Shown in pieces: positions 34,216 to 45,598 of a stretch of DNA of 64,000 nt; the stretch's first letter is position 1; each line of letters begins with the position of its first letter. Origin of the DNA: Leptodontidium sp. MPI-SDFR-AT-0119 (Eukaryota > Ascomycota > Leotiomycetes > Helotiales > Leptodontidiaceae). A program made the position numbers and the translations under genes. The stretch spans positions 3,348,001 through 3,412,000 of the forward strand of contig JAHLEZ010000002.1 of assembly GCA_020726505.1 (NCBI GenBank). Direction: 5' to 3'. The notes beneath the pieces are model-generated. The model did not search any database. It was not told where the DNA came from and worked only from the letters and a program-made list of their open reading frames with translations.

Positions 34216-35377
34216 TTATAAGAGAGAATTGTAAATAGGCCCAGAATACCCTAGAACCGCGTACCTTCGTGACCCAGTCTGGGTGTCGACTATAGGTGAT
34301 TGTGGGTAGCAAGGATCCTTCAAAACGGTTAGTACTTTAAGAGAATGGCCAAGGGGCCTCGGAAGAATACTCCTTACATAATTAAAGGGTGTCATAAGGT
34401 CAAGTCCATACCGCCACTTAGCCCGATCGTGTTTTCTTTTACACCAAGCGCATCGAATATTACCCTCTCGAGGTGATATCTCTCCACAAGGACACCAAAA
34501 CTAAATGATAAAATTAGAATAGCCTAGCACAAGAAGGAAATCGACTAGCATTTATTTAGGCTATTGTTAATTAATAAAATCACACGCGCTACATAACTTA
34601 CAGCAAGGTCTTTGGGAGGGGCAGGGAGCGTAAACTGATTAGTAAGATCCCCAGTCGATTCGTGGTTATCGTGCCAAAAGAATCCATCAGTCTCTCCCCA
34701 GTAGAGCCGGGTCCGGGTTTTCAAGTATTGGTGATCAAGTCGGTCCTCTTCTATTTTACAAGAGAGGCAAATCCAACGGGTATATTGATCACAATCACAG
34801 AGTTCTGAGAGGCGTGTTGGTAGCTCTTGTTGAACCTTTTCATCACAAGCCATACAGTAGCAAAGGATTGTATGGCCTCTGAAGCTCGTATCATGGTGAG
34901 GTCGTTGGCGAGAGCCTTCATCAGGTGTATAGCCTACCCGGGGCACGAATCGGCATTCCTAAAAGAGGGTTAAAGGCTAGGATTCAAATACTCCAAGGGT
35001 TATCAAGTCCTCTAAAGAGAAGGGGAAAGTATTCTAACCTCGCAGATATTTAACCCGCACTTAAGACAAGGCAGGGCATTAGAAGCATCGCACTGAAGGT
35101 TCCACACCCGGACCTCAAGCTCTTCATCAAATTCCGGCCTACCACGCCCTGGCCTTATACTTGCATAGATTCCTCGAAATTCCTGACGAGCTTTAAGCCC
35201 CCGACCATCACAGAGAGCTATCCGTTTCCAGTGGTTGAATAACGTATCAGGCTTGCGGATAAGGGCATAGAACCTAGAGCAAGAAATAGCAAGTCGAAAG
35301 AGATCAAGAAGGCTCAAATATTGGGCCGTGGTGTCAAGGATATCATACTGTGAGAGTATGCGGAAAAGACTAGACAT
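34216..35377 (-). CDS. F-box-like protein with three Cys-rich (zinc-type) modules
   Basis: Three exons (35377-35039, 34958-34602, 34500-34216), all phase 0, give about 325 residues. Exon 1: MSSLFRILSQYDILDTTAQY, then LSLLDLFRLAISCSRFYALI, an F-box-like three-helix segment, then PDTLFNHWKRIALCDGRG. Module 1 spans the first junction: CLKCGLNICEECRF. Module 2: ILCYCMACDEK with CDCDQYTRWICLSC. Module 3 is in exon 3, which has no ATG: FWCPCGEISPREGNIRCAWC then KRKHDRAKWRYGLD. The end is GYSGPIYNSLL-stop at 34216-34218. F-box proteins bind Skp1 and bring targets to SCF ubiquitin ligases. Families of this layout are expanded in some filamentous ascomycetes (recollection, not checked). It stands alone in an AT-rich island yet has no frame break. 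Confidence 0.75.
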
Positions 35378-35809
35378 AGTAAATTCTGAAGGGGAAGAGA
35401 AGATCAAAATATAATAGGGTAAGAGGCAAAAGAAGGAGATGCGTCTTTAGAATGAATAATCGATGCTGAAAAGAACAAGTTCCACTTAGCGCGTGGCGCA
35501 GTCCAAAAATAATGATTGACTCGCCTGAGCCTAGCTTCCTTCCCCTTACGATTCTATGTATGTTAGCGCTAAGGCCACGTGATATTCAGAGACGGATATA
35601 CATAAAATTAAAATAGTATATTATTATAAACATAAACTATGTTAGGGCACGGAGTACGAGTGTGTACTGTAAGGGCCTACCGTAGGTTAAAATGAAAGTG
35701 GAAATAAGAAGAAAAAATTAGAACAAAAAGGGCTATTAAAAGTAGAGCAAAAGGCTCTTATTCTACAGAACAATATTCTGTCCTATATAAAAACCCCTGT
35801 ACTATATGA
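35378..35809. other. AT-rich intergenic
   Basis: Very AT-rich at 35590-35650 and 35700-35800. No gene or repeat recognised. Confidence 0.35.
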
Positions 35810-37838
35810 TCAAACTTTCAAGTCCAAGGCGGCTTTGTCGATTATAGAGCGGCGACGATTGTCATATTGCCTAAAGTCCCTCTCCATCCTGTCGCTAGTT
35901 GCAGCATCAATATCAATAGAACCACCAATAACACCAGGCGCATAAGGTATCATCCCCTCACTACGACGCTCAACCGGAATAAATAAATCGAACCAACTTG
36001 GAACAATAAGACCCAATGCGATAATAACCAATCCGAGATGTCCAATTGCAAAGCCAAAGATGTGCATCGGGTCGTTGCGTACGGCATAGAATCCGGGGTA
36101 GGAGAAACCGTAGACAATGGCGAGGATTGGAGCACCGATGTAGCGTAGAGTGGGTGCCCAAACCATGGGGATCTTCCAGTTCTTGCCAGTTCCAACGATG
36201 AGATTGAGATTATGTCTCAGCATATCTCCCTATCGAGGTGAGTGTGTTTCAAGAAGAGGAGATGTGAAGACATACGGAGTAGAATGCCAGATAATAAAAT
36301 CGAGTCAAAACTGCATTTCTGCTCCAGAATTTAGGGACAGTGGATTCAGGGGTCTTCGCGAGCAACAATGCAAGCATGGTGCCAGCAACGAACAGGCCGA
36401 ATCCAAGACCGGCACCTGCTCCAGGACTGACAGCATGAGCAATAGCCACACCAAGGATCATAGCGCCGAGGAAGCCGATGTTATAGATTGCAAAAGCAGG
36501 CCTGCCAACTTGTCCGATTACATCCTTCATTCGGTAAATAGTGGTAGCTGAAATGCATTCCGACCAGACGACAAACACCAGGGCCACATCATTAAGCCAT
36601 CGGTCGACTCCATCAAGAAGATAGAAGCCGAATTGAGTGCAGTACATCAATGTCAGGAGGAATGACACGACGACAAGAATTGTGACAACACCCCAGCGTG
36701 GTACTTTCTTCTGAGCATCCATGGTAAGAGTGACTGCTGCGTCAAGCATAGCAAAAGCCGAGCTGAAACCAAGTACCATGAGGGTAAAGAATAAGGCAAC
36801 TGCCCAGAAGTTGGCGCCTGGCATTTCCGTGACGGCCAGTGGAAGCGTGATAAATCCGACAGTGAAAGAGCCAACTCTTTCTCCAGGTGTTGGAGTCATT
36901 CCGAGGAAACCGATGACACCAAAGACAGCAAATGCCGCAATACACTCAAATAGAGCATTGCTGCATACGATCACAATCGAATCCATGACAGCGTTGGATA
37001 ACTTCTGATTGTAGGACGCATAGGAGGTGAAATAGCCGAATCCAACACCAGTCGAGAAGAAGACCTGCCCACAGGCAGTTTGCCAGATCTGACCTCTGCC
37101 CAGTTGGTCGGCATTGAATTCACCGATGTAGAGCTTGATACCTCTCCAAGCGTTTGGAAGGGATGCAGAGCGACCAATCAGTACGATTGTAATGATGATT
37201 GGAAGTCCCATAGTAAAGTAAACGACTCGGCCTGTGAGACCAACACCACGGACGATGCACAACCAGACAAGGAACCAAGTAAAGGTAGCCCATCCAACAG
37301 TTTCCCCAATCAGAGCGGTGCCAGGATATTGGACCCAGTTACCTGAGCCTGGAGCTGCGGCAATTGGATCGACATTGGCGACGACATCGTTCATGTAGAA
37401 TCCCTGACCTCGACCGGTCCATGGAAGGGGACTCGTGAAGGAGTTTCGGAAGTAGATCATAATCCAAGACAGATTTGCCACGAAATAAGGACCAACGACA
37501 AATGTTGTATAGAGCAGACTGAGACCGACACCCTTTAGACGACGACTGATGTTGTTGTAAGCGATGACGGATCCTCCACGATACGCCTGTCCAATTGCAA
37601 TCTCGAGGACTAGAATTGGGATAGCAATGATGAAGATTGCCATGAGATACGGTATGAACCATTGTAGCCCATTGTTGTTGTAGACCTGGGAAGGGAATCG
37701 GAGGAGATTTCCCATTCCTGCACAACCGCCCATAGAAGCCAGGACGAAGGAAGTCCGTGATGACCATTGATCACGTCCATCGTCAGATGTTTTTGGAGGT
37801 GGAGCAAGCCACTTTCCGACCTTCTTAATGGCGTTCAT
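35810..37838 (-). CDS. Sodium:neurotransmitter symporter family (SLC6/SNF) transporter
   Basis: Two exons (intron about 36223-36268) give about 660 residues. After a short N-terminus (DDGRDQWSSRTSFVLASMGG) comes GGCAGMGNLLRFPSQVYNNN, matching the TM1 signature of SLC6/LeuT transporters (GxGNxWRFP) that forms the Na+ and substrate site. Twelve or so TM helices follow, including IPYLMAIFIIAIPILVLEIA, GQVFFSTGVGFGYFTSYAS (TM6-like) and VFVVWSECISATTIYRMKD. The C-terminus is hydrophilic (SDRMERDFRQYDNRRRS). SLC6 members move amino acids or amines with Na+. They are uncommon in yeasts but found in filamentous fungi. The substrate is not predictable here. Confidence 0.92.
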
Positions 37839-38806
37839 TTTGTATGTAGAAGAAACTCAAGACGACTGATTGTCGACATGGAGATGGAGTTTAAGGTGTT
37901 ATGGGCAAGAACGGGGAGGTTTTTAATGGAAATGGATTTTATAATTTTTTGGAAAAGGAATATCTTAAATGCTAATGGTTGGATCTCTAGGTGGCCGGCG
38001 AACTTGTACCTTGGGACAGAGTCGTTCATTGTTTGGTAGCCACTATCTCCAAGACCGCCAACCTAGGTTCTAGCAGATATAGGGCGCCAATTTGTTTAGT
38101 ATGCATAACTGTGAAATCATTAAACCTAGTTTCTTGGAATTTAGAGATATTGTATGGCAATTTTAGTACTGTACATCATATCTCTGGGTAATCTGGGCGC
38201 TGACCTACGACAAGACATAAGAGCCGCTTGGCGCTGTCTTGACCTAGCGAGTAGTCAGTCTCTAAAGTTCCTCGGTGTAATATTAATTCAGGTAATATGG
38301 GTGTGCATTCTTGAAGGTTTAGAGATGTCTAGGCAGGCTTTGCAAATAACGAGGTATGCGATAATTATAGTTGGATATTATTTGAACGTCAAGCCCCAGT
38401 TTACAACTACGTTGCTCGTCATGGAGGTATTTCCCAGGAAACGCTTTAGTAGAAAGCAAATAGACAAAGCTGATCGCTCAATTTGGAAATCTGAGTCCGG
38501 TATGAGGGTTATTTTCAAGAACCCTCCTAACGCAGCCATATTCTGGAAGATACAAGATGAACTGGACAGTCAGGCAAGCACATGTGCTTCAAGAAACAAT
38601 ACAGAGAATCACATAACCTGCTCTCACTTGAGACCAGCTTGACTAAGAAGACAACGCTTGGAAAAAAGAAAGTATACGTCCACATGATACTTCTAACACA
38701 TTCCATTCCAATGACAAAGAGTTGACAACTTCAACTCAGGCTAGGGGAGAGATTACATTTTCGCTATGGCTGTTGTTACACTTTTAATACCCATCAATCG
38801 TACCAT
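37839..38806. other. Intergenic; one doubtful frame
   Basis: A 162-codon frame on the plus strand (38154-38642) is hydrophobic at the start and has no recognisable family. It may be chance in AT-rich DNA. Nothing else seen. Confidence 0.3.
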
Positions 38807-39690
38807 TTATCTCAATCCCAACAAGAATTTTCCACCACCCTCCTTGCCACCCTCTCCTCCACCTGGCAAATATGTAACGTTAGGGTTACCAGCCAAAGTC
38901 TGAGCAATCTCCCTACTAGCCTCAATTCTTCTGATCATGATCAATCCATCACCAGCCTTTGCAACCGCCTTGCTAATGGTATCTGCAGACTCAGCCTCGC
39001 CCTCTGCACGGATAACGTTGGCTTGTCTCTCCTGCTCTGCCTTCTCGACAATGAATCTTGCTCTCTCGGCATCTTGTTGTGCAATCTGCTTCTGCTCAAC
39101 AGCCCGGGTGAACTCCTTTCCGAATGTCATGTGTGTGATGGAGACGTCTTCAAGAGCAATGTTGAATTCTTGAGCACGCTTAAGGAGATCGGTACGTATT
39201 CTGTTGCTGACGGCTTCACGCTGGGTAATGAGTTCTGCGGCATCGAATTGGGCGACGATAGATTTGAGGACTTCGTTTCCGATCGAAGGGAGGACTCTCT
39301 CATCGTAATCTTGGCCGAGATTCTACAATCAGTTAGCACAATCTTATAATCACAAAACATGTAACATACCTGATAGATCTTGGGCAAGTTCTGAACCTCT
39401 GGTCTATGCAAGACTCTCAAAGTCAAGCTCACCATCTGCAAATCCTTACTTCCGGTAGTCGTGGAGATGTTTCTTGGCTTGGTTCGCACATCGTAGATGA
39501 TACTCTTCTGTAGCCATGGAATCAAGAAATGAGTTCCCTCGTTCACAACCTTCTCCTGCACTCCGGACAATCGATCGAAGATGACGGCTCGAGTGCCACC
39601 CTTAACATCGTAGATGGAGGCCTGGGCGAACGAAGCTCCGACTGCGAGCGGGATGGCGTACTTGTACAGAGTCTGTAGTGCTTGAGCCAT
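38807..39690 (-). CDS. PHB1: Prohibitin-1
   Basis: A subunit of the ring-shaped PHB1/PHB2 complex of the mitochondrial inner membrane, which stabilises new inner-membrane proteins and regulates the m-AAA protease. The N-terminal hydrophobic anchor is [20 protein letters not shown]. The SPFH domain follows ([58 protein letters not shown]). After an intron (about 39323-39369) come [36 protein letters not shown] and the helical [20 protein letters not shown] then [19 protein letters not shown]. The C-terminal Gly-rich tail has KFLLGLR. About 280 residues, complete. It is divergent from QCR8 with only 243 bases between start codons. Confidence 0.96.
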
Positions 39691-39933
39691 CTTGACGGAT
39701 TGGTTGGAGATTGGGAATTTGCGTGATGAGATTCGGAATCGAGCTGCAGTTTGCTGCCGTCTTGAAGCTCGACTGTCGCTCCTCCCTCTTTACTTTTCGA
39801 AATACGCTAGTAAGCCCGGGGTAGTCGGCCTTGGCGACAAGGGAACGGCCGACCTGATCTTTCAACGACGAACCTCCATTTCCTTCTTCACTCTGCATTG
39901 AACGACCATTCGATTCTCTACACAACAGTGACG
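39691..39933. promoter_or_regulatory. Divergent promoter between PHB1 and QCR8
   Basis: 243 bases separate the two start codons. ATTGG (CCAAT on the other strand) occurs at 39699-39703 and 39710-39714. CCAAT-binding HAP complexes commonly control respiratory genes, so a role is possible, but these sites lie close to the PHB1 start and may be in its leader. Confidence 0.45.
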
Positions 39934-40817
39934 ATGAGACCTTCTCAAATTCTGCGATCTGGTGGTGGTGGAGAGATTGGAAAGTACGGAAAGTGAGTGT
40001 ACCCGATGGTAGAAGGCAGGGAAAGCTCTTCCTACTCATCCCGATGAGTGGTTAGAGAGCTTTCGAGAGGCATTGAAGCTGTATCTGAGGAGGATGGATG
40101 TCGGCAGATGCTAATTGGTATGTTTATAGGTATTTGGGAGAGTGGGGTAACCTTGGTGAGTGTTGAGAGCTTCTGGGTGTTGATTCTCTGTCTGTTCGGA
40201 CTCGCGGCAAATCTTTCATGGAACGACTCAACAAGCTGGATTGGGATGTATACGATGCTACGGATTATGATGGAACTAGACATACGGATGACAACTAGTA
40301 ATGGAGGGCTACAGCATGGGAGGAGTGGCTGGGACCGGAATGCGTGTCACGACATGGAGGACTCGCCGCATGATTTCAGCAGACATCATGGAGGGTCTTG
40401 ATCTGTCGGTTCTATGCCAGGACGTGTCCTTTGCCATCTCTATCAACGCCCAACGACTCCATAGTCGCTACTACGAACTGGAATACGATACACGCGGACA
40501 TACAAGTTCTTGGACCGTGACTAACATTACATCTCCAGGATCCCAAACACAAAAGGGTATCAATTCCTTTGCACTCAGTGCCAATCGTCAACGCCCTCTC
40601 GCCGGTACGCTCAACGCAGCCATCTTCAACACCTGGAGACGATTCAGCAACCAAGTTCTCTACTTCGCTCCTCCAATGATCATCGCCTACGTTACCATGC
40701 AATGGGCTATCGAGAGGTACTTCTACACTCCCTGGCTCATGAACTCTCACTGACAGATATAGAAATGAATACTTGAACTCCAAGCCAGGTCGCGCGGAAT
40801 TCGGTGAGGAGGAATAG
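39934..40817 (+). CDS. QCR8: Cytochrome b-c1 complex subunit 8
   Basis: A small subunit of respiratory complex III in the mitochondrial inner membrane. Four exons are needed: 39934-39992 (MRPSQILRSGGGGEIGKYGK), 40130-40155 (26 nt, YLGEWGNLG), 40539-40716 (SQTQKGINSFALSANRQRPL, then AGTLNAAIFNTWRRFSNQVL and YFAPPMIIAYVTMQWAIE) and 40763-40817 (NEYLNSKPGRAEFGEEE-stop). The order GKYGK / WGNLG / KGI / RQRPLAG / NAxFNTWRR / one TM helix / NxYLNSKxGRAEF matches fungal QCR8. About 105 residues. Intron 2 is unusually long (383 nt) for this region. An ATG-started frame crossing it (from 40301) is not the protein. Confidence 0.93.
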
Positions 40818-41401
40818 AGGGCTTTTAGTATGAGTGTTCAATGCTAAGCAGTTCTGTGTTGCGCTTTAGCCGAAGATTCAGCATAAAGAGTGGCTGATGG
40901 CTAGCAACGATGCGGTGGAAGGGAGACTCTGGGGCTGTATAGTATTAGATTGCGTTGAATGAATGGTTTATGGAGAATCTTGTCTGTCCAAAGTTCTGCT
41001 TTAACGTGTTGGGACCTCAGGTTCGGGTCCTTTTGCTTGAGGCTCGAGTGAGCGTATTTGACCACGACTCTGATGAGGCGGCTGTCACATGTGTGGGATG
41101 ATTTCTAGTATGTAAATGGGGGAGGCAAGATGTCCATTTGTCTAAGTAGACTTCTAGTCGTCTATGGAAAAGTTATTTGGGATAGCTAGAAATTCCACTT
41201 CAAGGACCCTTCGCATTTCGCTGTTCAGGGCGGCTACTCGCCTACTTTCCTCACTCCCAAACACTGGAAATAAAGCAGAAGTTGCGATTTATCATCCTAG
41301 AGCATCTTATTCCTCTTTCCCTATACTCTGCACATCTCAGTCATTCAATCACCACCACCCTCATCTCCCCTTATCAGAGTCCGTCCTACATCTCTCCCCC
41401 T
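40818..41401. other. Intergenic between convergent genes
   Basis: Holds the 3' ends of QCR8 and the minus-strand gene ending at 41402. No gene recognised. Confidence 0.3.
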
Positions 41402-41929
41402 CTAGCCACCAACCCCACTCCCCTCACCATACCCCATCTCCCCCCTCGCCCTCTCAAGCCTAATCCTCTCCGAACTCGTTTGTCCAGCATCATCAGCCTT
41501 TCCCGAATTCCCCACCGTCTCCCCTCCAAACCCATGCTCGCTGATCGCCTCTCCATATCTCACATTCTCAGCCGTCTTCTCGCCTCGTTCTTGTTTCTGT
41601 GCTGCGCGGTGGACGTCTGCTTCTGTGTCTTCTTCAGGTTGGGTTGCTACAGGGAAAGGGGGGGTTAGTTTAATTCTGTTCTCATTCAAGGAATTTGATG
41701 AGAAGGGGGGGGGGAGGGAATGGGGATGTACCGCCAAATTGCCCTGTTGATTTCTTGGGGTGTTTGACGAATGTGTCTTCGGATTCATACCTACAAGTAT
41801 CAGGCATTAGCTCAGAGACAATGGCTCACAAAGATTTCAGAACTGCTGGAAGTAGCAGATGAGTACATACTGTGTATTCTCTCCACCTGGCTCGGTATCC
41901 ATTAGTTTGGTGATTGTCGCTTTTGACAT
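41402..41929 (-). CDS. Small acidic/charged conserved-looking protein
   Basis: Three exons: MSKATITKLMDTEPGGENTQ (start ATG 41927-41929), then YESEDTFVKHPKKSTGQFG, then ATQPEEDTEADVHRAAQKQE and RGEKTAENVRYGEAISEHGF down to GEGSGVGG-stop at 41402. Introns have GTATGT and GTACAT donors and AG acceptors, and the second ends in a CCCTGTAG tract. About 115 residues, hydrophilic, with no TM helix and probably disordered. The pattern is reminiscent of small fungal proteins of unknown function. No symbol is given. Confidence 0.6.
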
Positions 41930-42237
41930 TGTGCTTTCTTGATTGTTATTTTCGAGAAAAGAACTTAAGATGGGATTCGGGACAAGAATTCAGGGAGAGA
42001 CGGCAGTTTTGTTTATTGTATTTGATCTAAATGTAGCGGGGTTGAAGCCATTTACTTCATGACGTATGTGGGGTGAACTCAACATTTTGACAGCTATGTG
42101 AGCTGTCATAGACCTCTTCTGCAGGTGGAACTTGCTCATAGCTCCATTAAATAGCGAAAACTGGTCTGAGAAGAGTACATTACAGTTCGGGTATTCTACA
42201 ACATACAACAGCTAACTACATATCATACAAACCCACT
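41930..42237. other. Intergenic, nothing recognised
   Basis: Short space between the small acidic-protein gene and MSF1, both on the minus strand. Confidence 0.3.
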
Positions 42238-43728
42238 CTACCTCAACTCCACGCCCAACTTCTCAACCAATTCCTTCCTAACATCTTCATGCATGGCATT
42301 CGTCTCCGTATTCGTCAACGTCCTCTCCAAACTCCTATAATTAATCCTATAACACAAACTCTTCCTCCCAGTCTTGGGATGCACAAACTCATCCGTCAAC
42401 TGCACATCCTCAACCACATCCCCTCCAACCCCACGTACAATCTCCATAACGTCATTCTCGTGAAACGTTTTCGTCGTGTTTCCACCAGCTGGTGAAGATG
42501 ATGATCGAAGCCAGAATGCAACGTCCTTGTAACAAGCTGGATATTTTGAGAACGGGACAAACCGCTTCAGGTTATCCAGATTTTGGGACAGACCTTTAAA
42601 TTGTCCCAAGAATCGTTCGTCTTGCGACCAAAAAAGTCGGATATCAGGAATCTCAAAGAGTAGCATGGCTATCCTCTCAAGGCCAATTCCAAATGCCCAT
42701 CCTAGCTGATCAGGTACATCTGCATTCGTCATGATATCCTGCTTGACAACTCCACAGCCCAGAACCTCAAGCCAATCTCCCTGCCAGAAAATCTCTAATT
42801 CCCAAGACGGACTTGTGAATGGGAAGTAAGCTTCGATCCATCGAACCTTCAACGGCTCATCCACAAATCCCGGATCAGCGGCCAAAGCGGCTTTCTTCGC
42901 TCTAGAGAAGATCTCCACGACCATCAACTCTAAGGATTTCTTCAGATGGGCTGCAATAGCTTCTGCTTCTTCCAGCGAGTGGTCCTTTTGCAACGGGTTC
43001 CGTTCGGGGTGTGTAGGTGGATTCGGATCCTCGACTTTCATCTCGTGCGTAGGTAGAGCTGCAATATCTTTCCAGACAGCAGCGGCTATATCTCCGTTAG
43101 GGACTTTCCTACGATCCCACATCCGCGCTCCCTCCATTTGGTGGAAGACAGGATAATGGCTTCTATCGATCGCATCCCGTCTATATACATCTGCCGATAT
43201 GAGATATCCATCGCTTTCATTCGCGCGGAAGACATCTGCTTGATGAGCACTGGTGTGTGTTCGTAGCACGGTCTTCTCGTTGACGTAGTATGTGTCCGTT
43301 TTACTGCGTCCTGGATGGTCTGGTGGGAAGCCTAAAGAATCAAAATTCTGGAGGGTTGTTACGACTGGAGAGAATGTGTTGTGGTATTTGTAGGTTGGGG
43401 AGGGGAAACGGGATTCGATTATCGAGCGGGTGAGGGAGATGGGGTGATCTGGTTGGATGTGGAGACGTCGGGAGATGGAGGATGTTATATTGGGTGTGAG
43501 ATTGTGCCAGGAATCTTTAGGGTAGGATTTGCCTTCGAGTTGTATAGTTTGGGGAGCTGTGGGTTGTTAGGGAAGTGAAGCTTGTATGTTGACTGACTTA
43601 CCGGTGGAGTTGTGCCGGCATTGTGTACACCTCCCAATTCGTCTTGAACTAACATTTCTCAAGCCAATGAACAGAGACAATGCTTCATTCCCCGTAGAGA
43701 CCCGTTGTCTCCTCAGAAGAGTCCTCAT
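42238..43728 (-). CDS. MSF1: Phenylalanyl-tRNA synthetase, mitochondrial
   Basis: Charges mitochondrial tRNA-Phe in the matrix. The start is MRTLLRRQRVSTGNEALSLF, an Arg-rich presequence. Intron 1 lies at about 43557-43602. Then: LEGKSYPKDSWHNLTPNITS, DSLGFPPDHPGRSKTDTYYV, VLRTHTSAHQADVF (class II motif 1-2 area), HYPVFHQMEGARMW (motif 2), VRWIEAYFPFTSPSWELEIF, GWAFGIGLERIAMLLFEIPD (motif 3 with the conserved Arg). A C-terminal FDX-ACB anticodon-binding domain follows (FSKYPACYKDVAFWL, GRKSLCYRINYRSLERTLTN). The monomeric form, about 480 residues, is that of the mitochondrial enzyme. Complete. Confidence 0.96.
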
Positions 43729-44230
43729 CTTGAATCGACAGAGCTAATTGCCTTTCCAGGAAAGATCCGTTCAAGCTTCCCAGCTTCATGAGTATCAGAT
43801 TTAGGCGCAAAGTTCTTCCGCTCCGAAACTCACAGCTCCGGTACAGGACAAGAGCTGCTCGATGACGATGCAGATCCGAGATCTCAGTACAAGTTTCCGT
43901 GGGCGTCGGCCAGGGAAGGTTTGTCTGACAACAGCAAACGCCTCATAGGAATACATCACCAAGGAATCGGCACATGCCACTATTTCCAAGTCGTCAAACC
44001 TGTGTTGTGAAATCAATTCGCAGCTTCAACCACATCCTGGGCAAATTATAGTGGGCCTGCAGCTCTCGGACATTTTTTTATTTTGATTTCGAGGCGAGCA
44101 GCGAACGAGTGAGCAAGGCATATACGTGAATAATCCACCCCCATCTTTCGCCCTCCCTTTTTCTCCAGGTCCCATCGCGTCAGGTATTCAATCAACTACG
44201 CGGAATGCTCACACAAGAGCAAATATCATC
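43729..44230. promoter_or_regulatory. Divergent promoter between MSF1 and DIC1
   Basis: 502 bases between the start codons of two mitochondrial-protein genes. A 72-codon minus-strand frame (43801-44016) has no recognisable content. No specific sites were identified. Confidence 0.35.
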
Positions 44231-45258
44231 ATGTCTTCCGAGACAGCGTTAAAGCAACCCAAACAGGTTCGCAAGAGGACTCCTGCGAAGAGAGATGCTG
44301 TACGGTATCCGTTTTGGTTCGGGGGGAGCGCGAGTTGTTTTGCAGCTTGTGTGACGCATCCTTTAGATTTGGGTATGTTTATTCTGGAAGAAGATCTGCA
44401 TTGAATACTTGCTAACAATCTCTAGTCAAGGTAGATAACGCAGCTCAAGCAAGACATCTCAGCTCACACATCTAGGTCCGCCTCCAAACCCGCCGTGGCG
44501 ATGCCCCCAAAACAATGATAGGAACCTTTGGTAATGTCTTGAAGACAGACGGTATGCTAGGTCTCTACCGTGGACTGAGCGCCTCTCTCCTCCGACAAAT
44601 CACCTACTCCACCACCCGCTTCGGTATCTACGAGGAGCTCAAGTCTGGGCAGAAATCCAAACCCACTTTCCCGACTCTGATCGCCATGGCCTCCGCATCG
44701 GGATTCATAGGAGGAGTAGCGGGAAACCCAGCAGATGTGTTGAATGTGCGGATGCAGCATGATGCGGCGCTTCCTGTGGCCGAGAGGAGGAATTACAAGA
44801 ATGCTGTTGATGGCCTGATACGTATGACGAGAGAGGAGGGATGGAAGAGTCTGTTCAGAGGCGTGTGGCCAAATTCCATGCGTGCGGTTCTTATGACGGC
44901 TAGTCAGTTGGCTTCGTATGATGGGTTTAAGAATGTGCTGATTGAGTTTACGCCCATGGAGGATAATCTCAAGACGCACTTCTCGGCTTCGTTCCTGGCG
45001 GGTTTCGTGGCTACGACGGTTTGCTCGCCTGTGGATGTTATCAAGACGAGGGTTATGTCTTCGCAGGAGAGTAAGGGGCTCGCGACGCTGCTGGCCGACG
45101 TGTATAAGATGGAGGGCGTGGGATGGATGTTCAGGGGTTGGGTACCATCTTTCATCCGCTTGGGTCCACATACGATTGCTACATTCCTATTCTTGGAGCA
45201 GCACAAGAAGATGTACAGGAAGCTGAAAGGGATCGAGGAAGCAGAGCAGCCGCTTTGA
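44231..45258 (+). CDS. DIC1: Mitochondrial dicarboxylate carrier
   Basis: Exchanges malate/succinate for phosphate across the mitochondrial inner membrane. The first exon ends AACVTHPLDL at 44372. A 5-nt exon (44426-44430) completes V and gives K, and exon 3 from 44476 continues VRLQTRRGDAPKT, so the carrier signature PLDLVKVRLQ is assembled from three exons. The three carrier repeats are visible, each with a Px[DE]xxKxR-like motif: PLDLVKVRLQ, NPADVLNVRMQ, SPVDVIKTRVM. GLYRGLSASLLRQITYSTTR is characteristic of DIC. About 307 residues from ATG 44231. An in-frame ATG at 44126 would add 35 residues (possible leader). The C-terminal GIEEAEQPL end is intact. Confidence 0.95.
44426..44430 (+). other. 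DIC1: 5-nt microexon (TCAAG) of DIC1
   Basis: Flanked by AG (44424-44425) and GT (44431-44432). Introns on either side are 53 and 45 nt. Together with a G from the previous exon it encodes Val-Lys in the signature motif. Without it neither frame nor motif is restored. Confidence 0.8.
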
Positions 45259-45598
45259 ACTGGGTAATGGTTTGATGATGGGTTTGCAATTAGGTCTGCG
45301 GGGAGCACCACTTGGTGACTCAATGATGGGCGCTGGAGTTTCTGAAAATTACTAGGGTCTTGGGAGGGCATAGACTAGAAGCATACCACTGGCGTCCTGT
45401 TCTGTATTATAGGGTATCATCGTAATATCATTCTCTGGTCTATTTTGGCCATGTTGTCCCTCAATGCCCAATAGTTTTCCCCCAAACGCCTTTTGGCCTG
45501 ATATGCAAATGGTGGTACAATGGCCAGCGTCTAGTTGGCATGCAACATACGCCAGGACTTAGTATGCGAAAATGTAGAGCCAAGACCAAGGATGACCC
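45259..45598. other. Intergenic between convergent genes
   Basis: Holds the 3' ends of DIC1 and RPB3. Nothing else seen. Confidence 0.3.

Noticed and set aside
38154..38642. 162-codon plus-strand frame
   Set aside because: AT-rich region, no family, no splice or codon support; left as doubtful.
40301..40753. 150-codon plus-strand frame across QCR8
   Set aside because: Its first half is intron 2 of QCR8; only the part after 40539 is coding.
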